Made by a program: the position numbers and the translations under genes. Under the pieces are notes generated by a model that ran no database searches, was not told the DNA's origin, and saw only the letters and a program-made list of their open reading frames with translations. From Blattamonas nauphoetae (Eukaryota; Preaxostyla; Oxymonadida), in NCBI GenBank assembly GCA_033064195.1, contig JARBJD010000135.1:1-64000 (forward strand): a stretch of 64,000 bases of DNA. The letters run 5' to 3'. This document shows, in pieces, positions 51,396 to 62,106 of the stretch; positions within the stretch are counted from its first letter, which is position 1; each line of letters starts with the position of its first letter.

Positions 51396-52080
51396 TCACC
51401 GCCCTCACCCTCCCACTCTCCTCTACCTCTCCCTCACCACCCACACCCTCCCACTCTCCTCTTCCTCTCCCTCACCACCCACACCCTCCCACTCTCCTCT
51501 TCCTCTCCCTCACCACCCACACCCTCCCACTCCCCACCTCTCCCCTCACCACCCACACCCTCCCACTCCCTCTGCCTCTCCTCACCACCCACACCCTCCC
51601 ACTCTCCTCTACCTCTCCCTCACCACCCACACCCTCCCACTCTCCTCTTCCTCTCCCTCACCACCCACACCCTCCCACTCTCCTCTGCCTCTCCCTCACC
51701 ACCCACACCCTCCCACTCCCCTCTGCCTCTCCCTCACCACCCACACCCTCCCACTCTCCTCTTCCTCTCCCTCACCACCCACACCCTCCCACTCTCCTCT
51801 TCCTCTCCCTCACCACCCACACCCTCCCACTCTCCTCTTCCTCTCCCTCACCACCCACACCTCCCACTCCCTCTGCCTCTCCTCACCACCCACACCCTCC
51901 CACTCTCCTCTACCTCTCCCTCACCACCCACACCCTCCCACTCTCCTCTGCCTCTCCCTCACCACCCACACCCTCCCACTCTCCTCTGCCTCTCCCTCAC
52001 CACCCACACCCTCCCACTCCCCTCTGCCTCTCCCTCACCACCCACACCCTCCCACTCCCCTCTGCCTCTCCCCTCACCAC
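51396..52080. repeat. 38-bp minisatellite array, about 18 units
   Basis: Same unit and G-quadruplex pattern on the minus strand as the array at 48435. Many units carry CCTCTTCCTCT rather than CCTCTGCCTCT, so the arrays have partly homogenised on their own. Three long overlapping plus frames are again repeat artefacts. Confidence 0.9.
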
Positions 52081-53972
52081 ACTCTGTCTGGCGCGTGCTG
52101 ATGGCTGTTCCTTCACCCACCATTCCTCCCTCCTGTTTGGGTCCTGCCCATCTTTCTCCTTTTCTCGAACTTTGCCAACTGCACCATCCGACGAGTCGAT
52201 TCACTTGTGTTTCTGTGGCACCGACACAATCTTGCATGAACGGGGCATGAACGATGAGAACCATGCGAATCGGTGAAGATATTTCGTCGACAGATGATTC
52301 TTGAAGACTTGGCGGACACTCTCGAAGGAAGGATGCTCCAACGTCCAAAGGAGCTTGGATGAACAGATGCTGAACACTCGATTGATGTGATCAGCCTGCT
52401 TTGAATGGACGCTGGACAATCGGCCTGATGAAGACAATGGACAGCCTTGAGCGGAATCGACACACTTCTGATTGCAGCACATGTCTCGTCTCCGACACCG
52501 CATCTTCATTCCACACCATCCACAACAGTCTCTCCCCACCCTTCATCATTCCCTTCCTCCTCTCCTCGTTCACTCCAGCCTCCACAGTCAACCCACACCA
52601 TCACAATCGACGAGCATCGCTTGGCAGTGTGGATCAAATGTGTTGACTTCTCGACTCGGAAGGATGTCGAACTCGATTTCCGCCGAAACAGCCAACATGA
52701 ATGACCGTTGATGAGGCTGATTGGAAGGGGTGAATGAAAACAGTGCAAACGGCGAACAATGACGTCTGGATCTCGACACTTGTCTTGTCTCTGCCGCCAT
52801 GTCTTCATTTCACGCGATGCTCAGCAGATTCTCTCGTCACACATCGAGCGACCCACAAATTCACTTCGCCTTCTGCCGCGGACAGGTGACCAAATGTCCC
52901 TCCTCGAAACAGAACTCACGAATGGGGAATGAACCTTCCAGAAGAGGAATGAACCATGTCACGAGCCAGTGACTGTTTCGACACGTTTCTGACTTTTTCT
53001 GGACAACAAACACTGTTCGTGTGTGTTCATTGTTGACTCTGGCACCTCCTCATCGTTTGCCCGAACTGGACGGATACTCCCTCGCCAGTCTCCCTCGATG
53101 ATCGCCACACTCTCCTTCGCCGCCCCTCTCGCACTGCTCGTTTATCCAAGACAATACATCGATGGATGGTTGAATGATTTGTGACGATAGTTGGGAGTTT
53201 GTGTTGGTGTGATTATCTGGTGATTGTTGTCCAAAATAGTGTTCTGTTGATGATCCATTCCAACCATTCGATAACATTTCAGAATCTCTCACGCTTCGCC
53301 GAACGAGACATGACAGTGGCAGGGGCGTCGGGAAGGCTTCTCGGAAGGAGGAGAAGGGACTAGAACCAGCGAACGCTGACTGTCAACCACTCCTTCGTCC
53401 TGACATGGATTCGCGTGTCGCTCACACTGTCACCGAGTTGTGGAAGGCGACTGGTGCAAGAAGCATGAGGATGGAGTCCACGAATCTCCGCGTGTGTCAG
53501 GGCGGGAGACGAAGCTGGGTGTCGCTTTTTGTCGTTCTCGTCGACGACACTGCAACTGATGACCGGCTGTCCCCTCACTCTTCGCCAAAGCCAACCCCAA
53601 CTGCACTCGAGGAAAGAACGAGATTGCTGTTGACTGACTTGAGGGGAAGCAGCAGAAGCGAGCAAGGTGCCGTGCAGGCAGAGCCACAGAACACCGACAC
53701 AGCAGACCTCGCTTCAACTGATTCGGGATCACTCGAGCGCCTTGAAACCATTCGCTCTCCACGCTCAACCATCTCCCGCCCCTCTTCCTCGTTTCTCCCG
53801 ATTTCAACACCCCTCTCTCGCTCTCTTGATTTGAAGGGCGATTGACGAATCACAAACGATTCTCGAACTGATGTGTGACTGACTCGAACACTCCCACGCT
53901 GGACTCACACCCTGATCTTCTTTTCCCAACGGATATTTCACCTCACCATCATTGTTTCGCTCACTCTTCTTT
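52081..53972. other. Spacer between FLNW copies 5 and 6 with orphan FLNW 3' end
   Basis: After the array comes a module shared with 56860-57000 and 60360-60430 (GTTCTGCCCATCTTTCTC type). Module delta lies at 52765-52920, an orphan FLNW 3' end at 52921-52950 (MNLPEEE type) is followed by a full alpha flank to 53290, and 53400-53710 is repeated at 57432-57740. The orphan end with intact flank implies that a former FLNW copy was deleted here. No whole gene is supported. Confidence 0.5.
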
Positions 53973-53987
53973 CTGACCCATAACGAG
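53973..53987 (+). promoter_or_regulatory. FLNW upstream motif, copy 6
   Basis: CTGACCCATAACGAG (consensus) ends 24 nt before the ATG at 54012. Confidence 0.75.
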
Positions 53988-54011
53988 ATTTTTTTGTCAG
54001 AATCAATCAGA

Positions 54012-55085
54012 ATGAGCAATATCATCAATACAGCCAACACTTCCTCGAACACAGCACACTCTGATTTGTCCTCATCTCAGTTACCATTTTCGATGGATTG
54101 TTCGCCGTTCCTGAATTGGAGCGAAGATGCCGATGAAACTGTGGAAGAAAAGGCAGTTGTCTTTCGATCTCTCGTTGCCACTCTGATGTTCCAGCCTTCG
54201 CTTGATGACTCTCTGGAAGCGAAAGCCGTGAAATTCCTCGAATCTGTGGATGCAGGGAACCACCCTTTTGCGGACCCTTTTCTCGACACTCTTGCGTCGA
54301 ACTCTGATCAGTCTTCCCCCGACTTCGTACAGTCAATTCTGGGGCTCATTTCATTACCCAGCCAGGCCATCACCACAGCATCAATGAAGATGCTGAAAAC
54401 TCTGCTGGAAAGTTGTTCTCCAAACATCCATCTGACCCTCGTCAAAGCTGATCTGATCGCTCAACTCGTCATCACACTCAATCCCCAGTCTCTTTCTTTT
54501 GCAGAAACAGTAGATATCCACACTGGTGTCATTTCAAACATCAGCATTTCTCTCTGGCTCGCAACTACGAATGGGCTCGCAGGACTCGAAACCAAAGATG
54601 ACGATGAAGATAAAGTTGTTTATGAAACGGTTCTTCAGCAAGTTCTGGTCCCATCGGAGCAGTATATATGCCATTTGTGCGTGAACCGCTTTTCGATCAT
54701 CGATTGGAAGCTATCCCAGTGTTTTCTGGCAGTCCTCACCCGACTCCTCGAAATATGTTCATACTATCAGCCAATAATGGATTTCGTTCTTCAGATGCCA
54801 GTCGTTCTCACAATCCCAAGTTGTCTCACGTTCTTCGAAAAAGATTACTCAATGTATTGGTTTCTGTATTCAACGATTGATGCCCATCGGGAATGGAACG
54901 AAATACGGGGAGCCCAGCGACAGATGTGGAAGACAGTGCGTCGAATGTTGAGAATGGAGGGCATCGAAGATGTGATGGAGGAAGAGCTGCAAAACGACGG
55001 AAACGGATCCTTCGGAAGATACATTGCTGACAGATCGATCGATTGGAACAACCATCTGGGCATAAACCTTCCACGGCGCAGATAG
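54012..55085 (+). CDS. FLNW family protein, copy 6 (357 aa)
   Basis: Whole member starting MSNIINTANTSSNTAHSD; the frame reaches upstream to 53952, but motif spacing supports 54012. Landmarks are FLNWSEDADETVEEKAVV, SLVATLMFQPSLDDSLEAK, LDTLASNSDQSSPDFVQ, ICHLCVNRFSIID, RMLRMEGIEDVMEEELQND and WNNHLGINLPRRR. The N-terminal 50 residues are nearly the same as copy 8, while the middle differs. Function unknown. Confidence 0.87.
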   Translation: MSNIINTANTSSNTAHSDLSSSQLPFSMDCSPFLNWSEDADETVEEKAVVFRSLVATLMFQPSLDDSLEAKAVKFLESVDAGNHPFADPFLDTLASNSDQSSPDFVQSILGLISLPSQAITTASMKMLKTLLESCSPNIHLTLVKADLIAQLVITLNPQSLSFAETVDIHTGVISNISISLWLATTNGLAGLETKDDDEDKVVYETVLQQVLVPSEQYICHLCVNRFSIIDWKLSQCFLAVLTRLLEICSYYQPIMDFVLQMPVVLTIPSCLTFFEKDYSMYWFLYSTIDAHREWNEIRGAQRQMWKTVRRMLRMEGIEDVMEEELQNDGNGSFGRYIADRSIDWNNHLGINLPRRR

Positions 55086-58000
55086 AAACAGAAAAACCTC
55101 AGCAAACGTGTCGAACAGTTTCTGTCTTCCTTTGGACAGCAAACACTGTTTGTGTGTGATCGTTGTCGGCACTGGCATCACCTCATTGTTTGCCGGAACG
55201 ATTGGGATTCTCTCGCACCTGTCTCCATCCATCGTCGCCGCACTCTCCTTCTCCTTCGCCGCCACTCTCGCCCAGCTCCTTTATCAACGACAATACGTCG
55301 ATCAATCGATCCGTTGTGACGATTGTTGGGAGTTTGTGTTTGCGTGATTGTTCTCCAAAATGGTGTTCTCTTGATGATTCGTCCCAATCATGCGATTGCA
55401 TCTCAGAATCGGTCAACATTCGCCTGTCAACATCGAATTTTCTCATTCGACAACTTGGCTCTGAAGCAGCACACGAAGAAAGAGACTGTGTGTCGACTGT
55501 GGACGAGAGATTGCGAGAGCGGGACATGAGCGATGGAGGACGATGCGAGTCGGCGAAGATCGATCTTCGAAAGGCGAGGAAGGAAGACATCGAAGGGACT
55601 CCCGAAGCAGGCCAGCAGAACAGTCGAACAAGAGATGACCGACACGATCTTGTTCTCCTTTCGCTTGATCGTCTTGAACAGCTTGCTTGGAATGAGTCTT
55701 CGACAGTTGGGATGGATGACGACAATCGACCGACATGTGCCAATGTCGCCAATCAGCTTCTCTTCTCGACTTCCTCTCGTCTCTGCCGCCATGTCTTCTT
55801 TCCACACCATCCTCAACTGATTCTCTCGCCACGCTTCGACCAACCACACCACCCGCAAATACACTCTCAATTTCCGTCGCGGACAGCTGGACAGGTGTCC
55901 ATCATTCAAACCAAACAAACGGGCATGGATGGAAAGGGACAACAAAAAGAAGGAGGAAGCGATGTCACCTCGTTGCTTCTCCACTTTTCGAACTTCGTCA
56001 ACAGAAGCCAGTGGATCGTGTCTGATTTGGATTGTGGATTTTGATTTGTGTGTGGATGGTCGGTCTGGTGATTGACAGGGCGGATTCCTGTCCAACTCAA
56101 CTCAATCAACCCCATCGACGTTCGCAAGGCGATGCCCCTCCCTTCTCACTTTGACTCCAATGCTTCGGATTCAGTGTCCGCCACTGTGTGTGTGTCCACG
56201 GCAGGATCTGTCGTCTTTGTGAGCCTAATCGGGATTGTATGTTGACTCACTTCACCAGCCGTGCCTGCCCCATCCTCACTCCCTTCTCATCCGAACTCCA
56301 TTTGAGTGCATTCTCCTCATCGCCCTCGAACATCCACCAACGTGCGCAAAAAGTTCAGTGTCCCCAATCCCAACATCTGAGCGGGGAAATTGGGCAGAGA
56401 GAGGACACGAGAGCTTCTGCATCAGCTGTCGTCGTGGATGGATGGAAAGTGAAGGAAGGAGAGGGAATGCAGTGAGCATCCTGATTTCTGTCTCCCCTTC
56501 GTCCCCCATCCCGTTCTCGTCCAATCTTCGTCAACGTTTCATGCTCCTCGTCCTTCTCTGAGTCGGCTGTTCAGGAATGGAAGCTCAGGCAGTTAGCGTT
56601 TGGTATCCTCTCACTCGTCGACGACGGGGGACAGACGAGCTCCCTCAGCAGCAGCTCATTCATCACACTTCGTCACTCAACCATCTCCCGCACATCTCCT
56701 CATTTTCTCCAGAATTCAACACCACTCTCTCCCGTCGCCTTGACCCTCCGACCAATCCACCCTTCAATCAACCACTCGTCCATATCGATTCGAGATCTGT
56801 CCCCTCTCTCCCGACTCATCAGAATCAGTCACTTGCACCAACACTCTCTTTCATTTGTGTTCTGCGCATCTTTCTCGCTTTCTCGAGCCATGAATCGACT
56901 TCAGAATCAGACATGTCGATTCCTCTTGTCTCACAAGAAGCCATCACGATTCTCCACGAACAGAACCTGAACAATCGAGAACATGCGAATCGGTGACGAT
57001 CCTTCTCCGAAAGATAAGAATGGAAGACTTGGAGGACGCTCTCGAAAGAAGGCTGCTCAAACGTGAAGAAGGAGATTGGGGAGGAGTTGTGTCGAACTGG
57101 ATGGTGTTGAGGAACTTGGTTGGACTGAACGTTGGACAGTTTGGATGGATGACGACAGTGGACAGCCAAGTTGCAGCGTGGTCGACACTCGCTTCTCAAC
57201 ACTTCGCATCTTAACCAATCTGTGAGAGAGTCAATCATTTGCACGCTTTTCCGCCTCTCCCGTGCTCCTGGTCGCTCCCTCACTCCGATCTCGAATGACG
57301 AGCAACTCGCGCTGTGATGGATGGAAGACGACTGAACGAGACATGACAGTGGCAGGGGTTTCTGGAAGCCTTCTCGGAAGGATGAGAAAGGACGAGAACC
57401 AGCAAACGCTGACTGTCTCCACTCTTTCGTCCTGACATGGATTCGCGTGTCGCTCACACTGTCACCGAGTTGTGGAAAGCAACTGGTGCAAGAAGCATGA
57501 GGATGGAGTCCACGAATCTCCGCGTGTGTCAGGGCGGGAGACGAAGCTCGGTGTCGCTTTTGGTCGTTCTCGTCGACGACGCTGCAACTGACGACCGGCT
57601 GTCCCCTCACTCTTCGCCAAACCAACCCCAACTGCACTCGAGGAAAGGACGAGATTGCTGTTGGCTGACTTGAAGGGAAGCAGCAGAAGCGAGCAAGGTG
57701 CCGTGCAGGCAGAGCCACAGAACACCGACACAGCAGACCTCGCTACAACAATCTGATGTCCTCACCCACTTTTCGGATGAGCCGAACTCGATTTGCCAAC
57801 TTCGATGGAAACAACGCACGTTTGTGATTGTTGTAAACTCTCGCTCGCTCGGCCAGTCGTGTCTCTCAAAGACAGCCATCGCACAAACGCTGTGGGACAG
57901 TCTGATTGGAAGGGATGAATGAAACGCGAGACAAACTACAAAACGGAACACCTCCGTCTCTGTTTTGGATTTCTGATTTCTCTCTCATTCATTCGTTGTT

Positions 58001-58139
58001 CTTCGAGTTGATCTCATCTTTCTTTTCGTCTCGTTCACTCATTTTCTTCCTTCATCTATCGTCTCAATCTTCATTGAATATTTTTGCCCTTTCGGATGTC
58101 TATTCCATCTCAAACTCATTGTTTCACACATTCTTTTCT
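55086..58139. other. 3' flank alpha of copy 6 and long mosaic spacer
   Basis: Alpha covers 55086-55400. Module delta lies at 55675-55960, an approximate FLNW-end-like scrap near 56945-56995, the module shared with 53400-53710 at 57432-57740, and from 57740 the upstream module shared with 46700-47106 and begun again at 63961. Open frames such as 55163-56044 and 56825-57718 overlap each other on both strands and differ from the other copies of the same modules by frameshifts, so none is called. Confidence 0.45.
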
Positions 58140-58154
58140 CTGACCCATAACGAG
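58140..58154 (+). promoter_or_regulatory. FLNW upstream motif, copy 7
   Basis: CTGACCCATAACGAG (consensus) ends 24 nt before the ATG at 58179. Confidence 0.75.
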
Positions 58155-58178
58155 TGATTGCCCTCCAACTCCGACGGA

Positions 58179-59628
58179 ATGACTGGTTTATACTTGAAGA
58201 TGAACACCTCCGCTGATTATTCTTGCCCTGGTATCTCTTCATACTATATTTCACATTCTATAGACCCTTCTGCTTTCCTGAATTGGACAGAAGAAAAGTC
58301 TGAAACCGAGGACGAACCTGCAGTTGTCTTTCAATCTCTCATTTCCACTCTGCAGCTCCAACCTGCAGTCGATGTCTCTCTGGAAGCTAAAGCAGTGAGA
58401 TTCATCAAATCTGTGTCTCAAACGACTCGATCATCTGCCAAAGCTTTTCTCGACAGCTTTGGGCGAATCACCGATGAATCTATGACAGACTTCGTACAGT
58501 CAATGGTAGTACTCCTTTCCACACCCAGCCAGATCATCACCACAGCAACAATGAAGATGCTCGATTATTTGATTGTGTGGGGTTCCTCCCAAAGCCATCT
58601 TTCCCTCGTCAAAGCTGATCTGATCCCTCAAATCGTCATAAATCTCAATCCACTGTCTCTTTCCTTTGTCAACGCAGTCGATATCCACACCTGTCTCATG
58701 AAAACCATAGCCACTTCAGTCAGTCCCGCATTCCGGAATTTGGAATACTTTTTTATTGTAAGGGACGATCACAACACTTTATGCCAACTTGATTCCAGTG
58801 TCATTTGAAAAGAGCAGAAATAACAGAAATGATGTTACGAAGGGAAATACTATGAATTCGTCAGACATAATCCACTAGAAAGCCGAATTGGAGCTGACCC
58901 ATAACAGGTGATCTCCGTCAGCACCATCGAAGGAAGAATCTCTGGTTGAATCAATTATGTGTAGCAAATTGTAGACACCTGTTGGTTCTTCTCCAATGGG
59001 AAGAATCTTAAAATCTCCATATTCGTTGAGAAGTGTGTGATCGGCTCCTTTATTAAAAAAAATATGCCAAATTCTGGAATCCAGGACTGACTGTTCTATC
59101 TGGCTCTCCACTCCGGACGGTCTTGCAGGACTCGAAATTGAAGCCCACGATGAACAACTAACTGTTCACGAGACAGTTTTTACGCAAGTTCTGTCGCCTT
59201 TGGAGAAGTATATATGCCATTTGTGCGCGAACCGCTTTTCGATCATCGATGGTGAGCAATCCATGCGTTTTCTGGGGCTCCTCACCCGACTCCTCCAAAT
59301 ATCACCTGTTTATCAACCGACAATGGATTGTGTCTTGAATATACCAATCTTTCTCACGATTCCAAGTTGTCTCCCATTTTTCGACAATGATTTCACAATC
59401 TGGACTTTTCTGTACAGAATGAACTACGCCCAGCTGGAATGGAACAATAAAGGGGGAGAAGTGCGACAGATGGGGAAGAAAGTCCATCGAATGTTGAGAA
59501 TGGAGGGCATCGAAGACGTGTTTGAGGAAAGGCTTCGAAACGACCAAGACGAAGAAGGAGAAAGTATTGTTGTCGAATCGATCATGTTGCACAACCAGCT
59601 GGGCATGAACATATCACAACTTTGGTAG
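58179..59628 (+). pseudogene. FLNW family gene, copy 7, interrupted by a 377-bp MITE
   Basis: The first part reads MTGLYLKMNTSADYSCPG through FLNWTEEKSETEDEP to 58716. The second part resumes at 59096 in the expected frame (WLSTPDGLAGLEIEAHDEQ) and ends GMNISQLW at 59628. Without the insert and its 2-bp duplication the gene would be open throughout, so it was probably functional until recently. The inserted sequence lacks GT-AG ends and has inverted repeats, which argues against an intron. Confidence 0.8.
58715..59095. mobile_element. 377-bp MITE in FLNW copy 7 with TT duplication
   Basis: Ends CAGTCAGTCCCGCATTCCGG at 58717 and the inverse of CAGTCAGTCCTGGATTCCAG finishing at 59093 are inverted repeats of about 30 bp. 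The dinucleotide TT occurs on both sides (58715-58716, 59094-59095). The predicted empty site, GCCACTTCTATCTGG, is exactly what copy 4 has at this position. A 2-bp TT duplication is unusual; the family is not recognised. Confidence 0.75.
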
Positions 59629-60079
59629 AAACAGGCAAGAACCAGCGAACTTTCCGAACCATTTGTGTCTTCTTTTGGACACCCAACACTGTTTGTGTGT
59701 GATCTGTATCGGCTCTGACATCACCTCATGGCTTGCTGAAACGATTTGGATTCTCTCTCGCCAGTCCCCTTCAATCGTCATCACACTCTCCTTCTCCTTC
59801 GACGCCACTCTCGCACTGTTCCTTTCTGGAAGGCAATGCGTCGATCAATCAATTGGGACCATTCCTCGCAGTTTGTGTTTTGAGTGATTGGTGGTTGTCC
59901 AGAATGGTGCTCTCTTGATGATTCATTCCCATCATGAAAGACATCTCACGAACCATCTTCTTCTCTCCCTCCGCATTCTGGATCTCCCTCGCCTCTGGCA
60001 GGTGACACTTCCGAAGACAATTCGGAAGGATCGGAAGATGTCATCACCCAATTCATGGCCGTTTTCAATCGCTGCTCGG
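59629..60079. repeat. 3' flank alpha and module beta after FLNW copy 7
   Basis: Very close to the sequence after copy 5 (runs such as GAACTTTCCGAACCATTTGT are shared), then module beta, then the 38-bp array. Confidence 0.65.
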
Positions 60080-60360
60080 TCGCCGCCCACACCTTCCCTC
60101 TCCCCTCTGCCTCTCCCTCACCACCCACACCCTCCCACTCCCCTCTGCCTCTCCCTCACCACCCACACCCTCCCACTCCCCTCTGCCCCTTCCTCCCCAC
60201 CCACACCCTCCCACTCCCCTCTGCCTCTCCCTCACCACCCACACCCTCCCACTCCCTCTGCCTCTCCCTCACCAATCACACCCTCCCACTCCCCTCTACC
60301 TCTCCCTCTCCACCCACACCCTCCCACTCCCTCAGCCTCTCCCCTCACCACCCACACCAC
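60080..60360. repeat. 38-bp minisatellite array, about 7 units
   Basis: Shortest of the three long arrays, at the position equivalent to 48435-49333 in the duplicated block; array length therefore differs about threefold between the two blocks. Confidence 0.88.
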
Positions 60361-60993
60361 TTTCATTAGTGTTCTGCCCATCTTTCTCCCGTCCTCGAGC
60401 CATGAATCGACTTCGGCATCCCGCATGTCCACGTGTGTTTCATAGCTGACCCTCGGCGTTTTGATCGTTGGATGTGGATGGCGGAAAGAGAGGAGCGCAT
60501 TTTGGGGTATTGCCCCAGACGCTCAGAACGTTTGCAGGTGGATTGGGGCTCGCACGAGCGATTGTGTCATCTATCTCATCTGTCACATCTGTCCGCATCG
60601 TCCCGCAATCGTTCCTCCTTCAGAATTGAGAGTGAGGTGCACGGAAATGTGGCAAAGATGAGTGGCTGTCTCGCATCTCTCAGATGTCCGCATTGACGCT
60701 TCGACTCGACCTGAAGACTGCACATTTCAGTGATTGTTGTGCACACTCTCGCTCGCTCGTAATTTGGCAGGTCACGTAACCACTGGCACTGGGACATGCG
60801 TCTCTTCTTCTGCCTTCCTGCATTGCCTCGCTCGTTCATCCGTTGTTCTTCGACGCGATGATGCCATCTTTCTTCTGTCTCGTTCACATCAATTCCATTC
60901 ATTCTTGGATCACCTCAATCTTCGTTGGTTGGTTTTTACCGTTGCTCCTGTGCGTCGGTTTCATCTCAATCTCTTTGTTTTGCCTATCTTGGT
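60361..60993. repeat. Spacer and upstream module of FLNW copy 8
   Basis: The segment from about 60600 is nearly identical to the region before copy 5 (49440-49832). The segment before that shares the post-array module with 52105 and 56860. No gene is supported. Confidence 0.55.
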
Positions 60994-61008
60994 CTGACCC
61001 GTAACGAG
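60994..61008 (+). promoter_or_regulatory. FLNW upstream motif, copy 8
   Basis: CTGACCCGTAACGAG ends 24 nt before the ATG at 61033. Confidence 0.75.
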
Positions 61009-61032
61009 ATTTTTTTGTGAGAATCAATCAGA

Positions 61033-62106
61033 ATGAGCCGTTTAATCAATACAGTCAACCCTTCCTCGAGCACAGCATGCTCTGATTTGTCATCCTCTCA
61101 GTTACCATTTTCGATGGACTGTTCGCCGTTCCTGAATTGGAGCGAAGATCCTGATGAAACTGTGGAAGAAAAGGCAGTTGTCTTTCGGTCTCTCGTTGCC
61201 ACTCTGAAGCTCCAACCTGCACTCGAAGTCTCACTGGAAGCGAAAGCCGTGAGATTCCTCGAATCCGTGTGTCCAGATGATGAAGAGTCAGCCGATGCCT
61301 TTCTCACCAGCCTTGGGCAGACACCTGGTGAATCTTCGACAGATTTCGTACAGTCAATTGTTGTGCTCCTTTCTTCAGCCAGCCAAGTCATCATCTCAAC
61401 ATCAATGAAGATGCTGGATTCACTGATCGGTTGGTGTTCAACGAATCAGAAGCTTGCCCCCGTCGAAGCTGATCTGATCCCTCAAATGGTCATAAATCTC
61501 AATCCACAGTCTCTTTCTTTCTCAGAAGCAGTCGATGTCAGCATCCAACTCTTGAACATCATCAACCATTCTCTCTGGCTCGCAACTCCAGATGGACTGG
61601 AAGTACTCGAAATTGAAGATGACGATGAGCAACAAGCTGTTCACAAGACGGTTTTGAAGCAAGTTCTGTCGCATTCGGAGAAGTATATTTGGCATTTATG
61701 CGTAAACCGCCTTTCGATCATCGATATTGACCAATCCACGAATTTTCTGAAACTCCTTGCCGGACTCCTCCGAATATCTCCTTCTTATCAATCAACAATG
61801 AATTTTGTCCTTCATATGCCAGTCTTTCTCACGATCACAAGTTGTCTCACATTCTTCAAAGATGATTTCCACATTCGGAGTTTTCTGTATCGAATGATGG
61901 ATCTCCAACGGGAATGGGACAGCACAAGGGGAGAAGTTCGACGCTGGTGGAAGACAGTGTCTCGAATGTTGAGAATGGAGGGCATCGAAGATGTGTTGGA
62001 GGAAAGGCGGCTAAACGACAAAAATGAATCCAGCGGAAGACTTATTGTTGCATATTCGATTCAATGGAACAACCTGCAGGGCATGAACCTTCCCTGGCGC
62101 GGATAG
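61033..62106 (+). CDS. FLNW family protein, copy 8 (357 aa)
   Basis: Whole member starting MSRLINTVNPSSSTACSD. Landmarks by residue: FLNW 33-36, LKLQPALEVSLEAKAVRFLE 58-77, SADAFLTSLGQTPGE 86-100, DFVQSIVVLLSS 104-115, EADLIP 145-150, HLCVNRLSIID 221-231, CLTFF 271-275, RMLRMEGIEDV 311-321, WNNLQGMNLP 345-354. It is a mosaic: the first 60 codons match copy 6, the next 45 match copy 4. Helical, cytosolic by appearance, function unknown. Confidence 0.87.
   Translation: MSRLINTVNPSSSTACSDLSSSQLPFSMDCSPFLNWSEDPDETVEEKAVVFRSLVATLKLQPALEVSLEAKAVRFLESVCPDDEESADAFLTSLGQTPGESSTDFVQSIVVLLSSASQVIISTSMKMLDSLIGWCSTNQKLAPVEADLIPQMVINLNPQSLSFSEAVDVSIQLLNIINHSLWLATPDGLEVLEIEDDDEQQAVHKTVLKQVLSHSEKYIWHLCVNRLSIIDIDQSTNFLKLLAGLLRISPSYQSTMNFVLHMPVFLTITSCLTFFKDDFHIRSFLYRMMDLQREWDSTRGEVRRWWKTVSRMLRMEGIEDVLEERRLNDKNESSGRLIVAYSIQWNNLQGMNLPWRG

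Noticed and set aside
48435-52080. CRISPR array
   Set aside because: The units are contiguous without unique spacers and the setting is eukaryotic.
51319-52276. Three overlapping Pro/Ser-rich open frames of 260-306 codons
   Set aside because: Same minisatellite artefact as at 48435-49333.
55163-56095. Overlapping frames of 222-293 codons on both strands in the spacer
   Set aside because: They cross modules that occur elsewhere with different frames and frameshifts; coding is not conserved between copies.
56825-57718. A 297-codon minus-strand frame
   Set aside because: It spans several spacer modules that are separated from each other at other loci, and its counterpart at 53360-53810 is not open in the same way.
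58893-58904. CTGACCCATAAC inside the MITE of FLNW copy 7, as a second promoter motif
   Set aside because: The last three bases of the motif differ and no ATG lies at the expected distance.
58717-59093. Intron in FLNW copy 7
   Set aside because: The ends are not GT-AG, terminal inverted repeats and a TT duplication are present, and no other family copy has an intron at this place.
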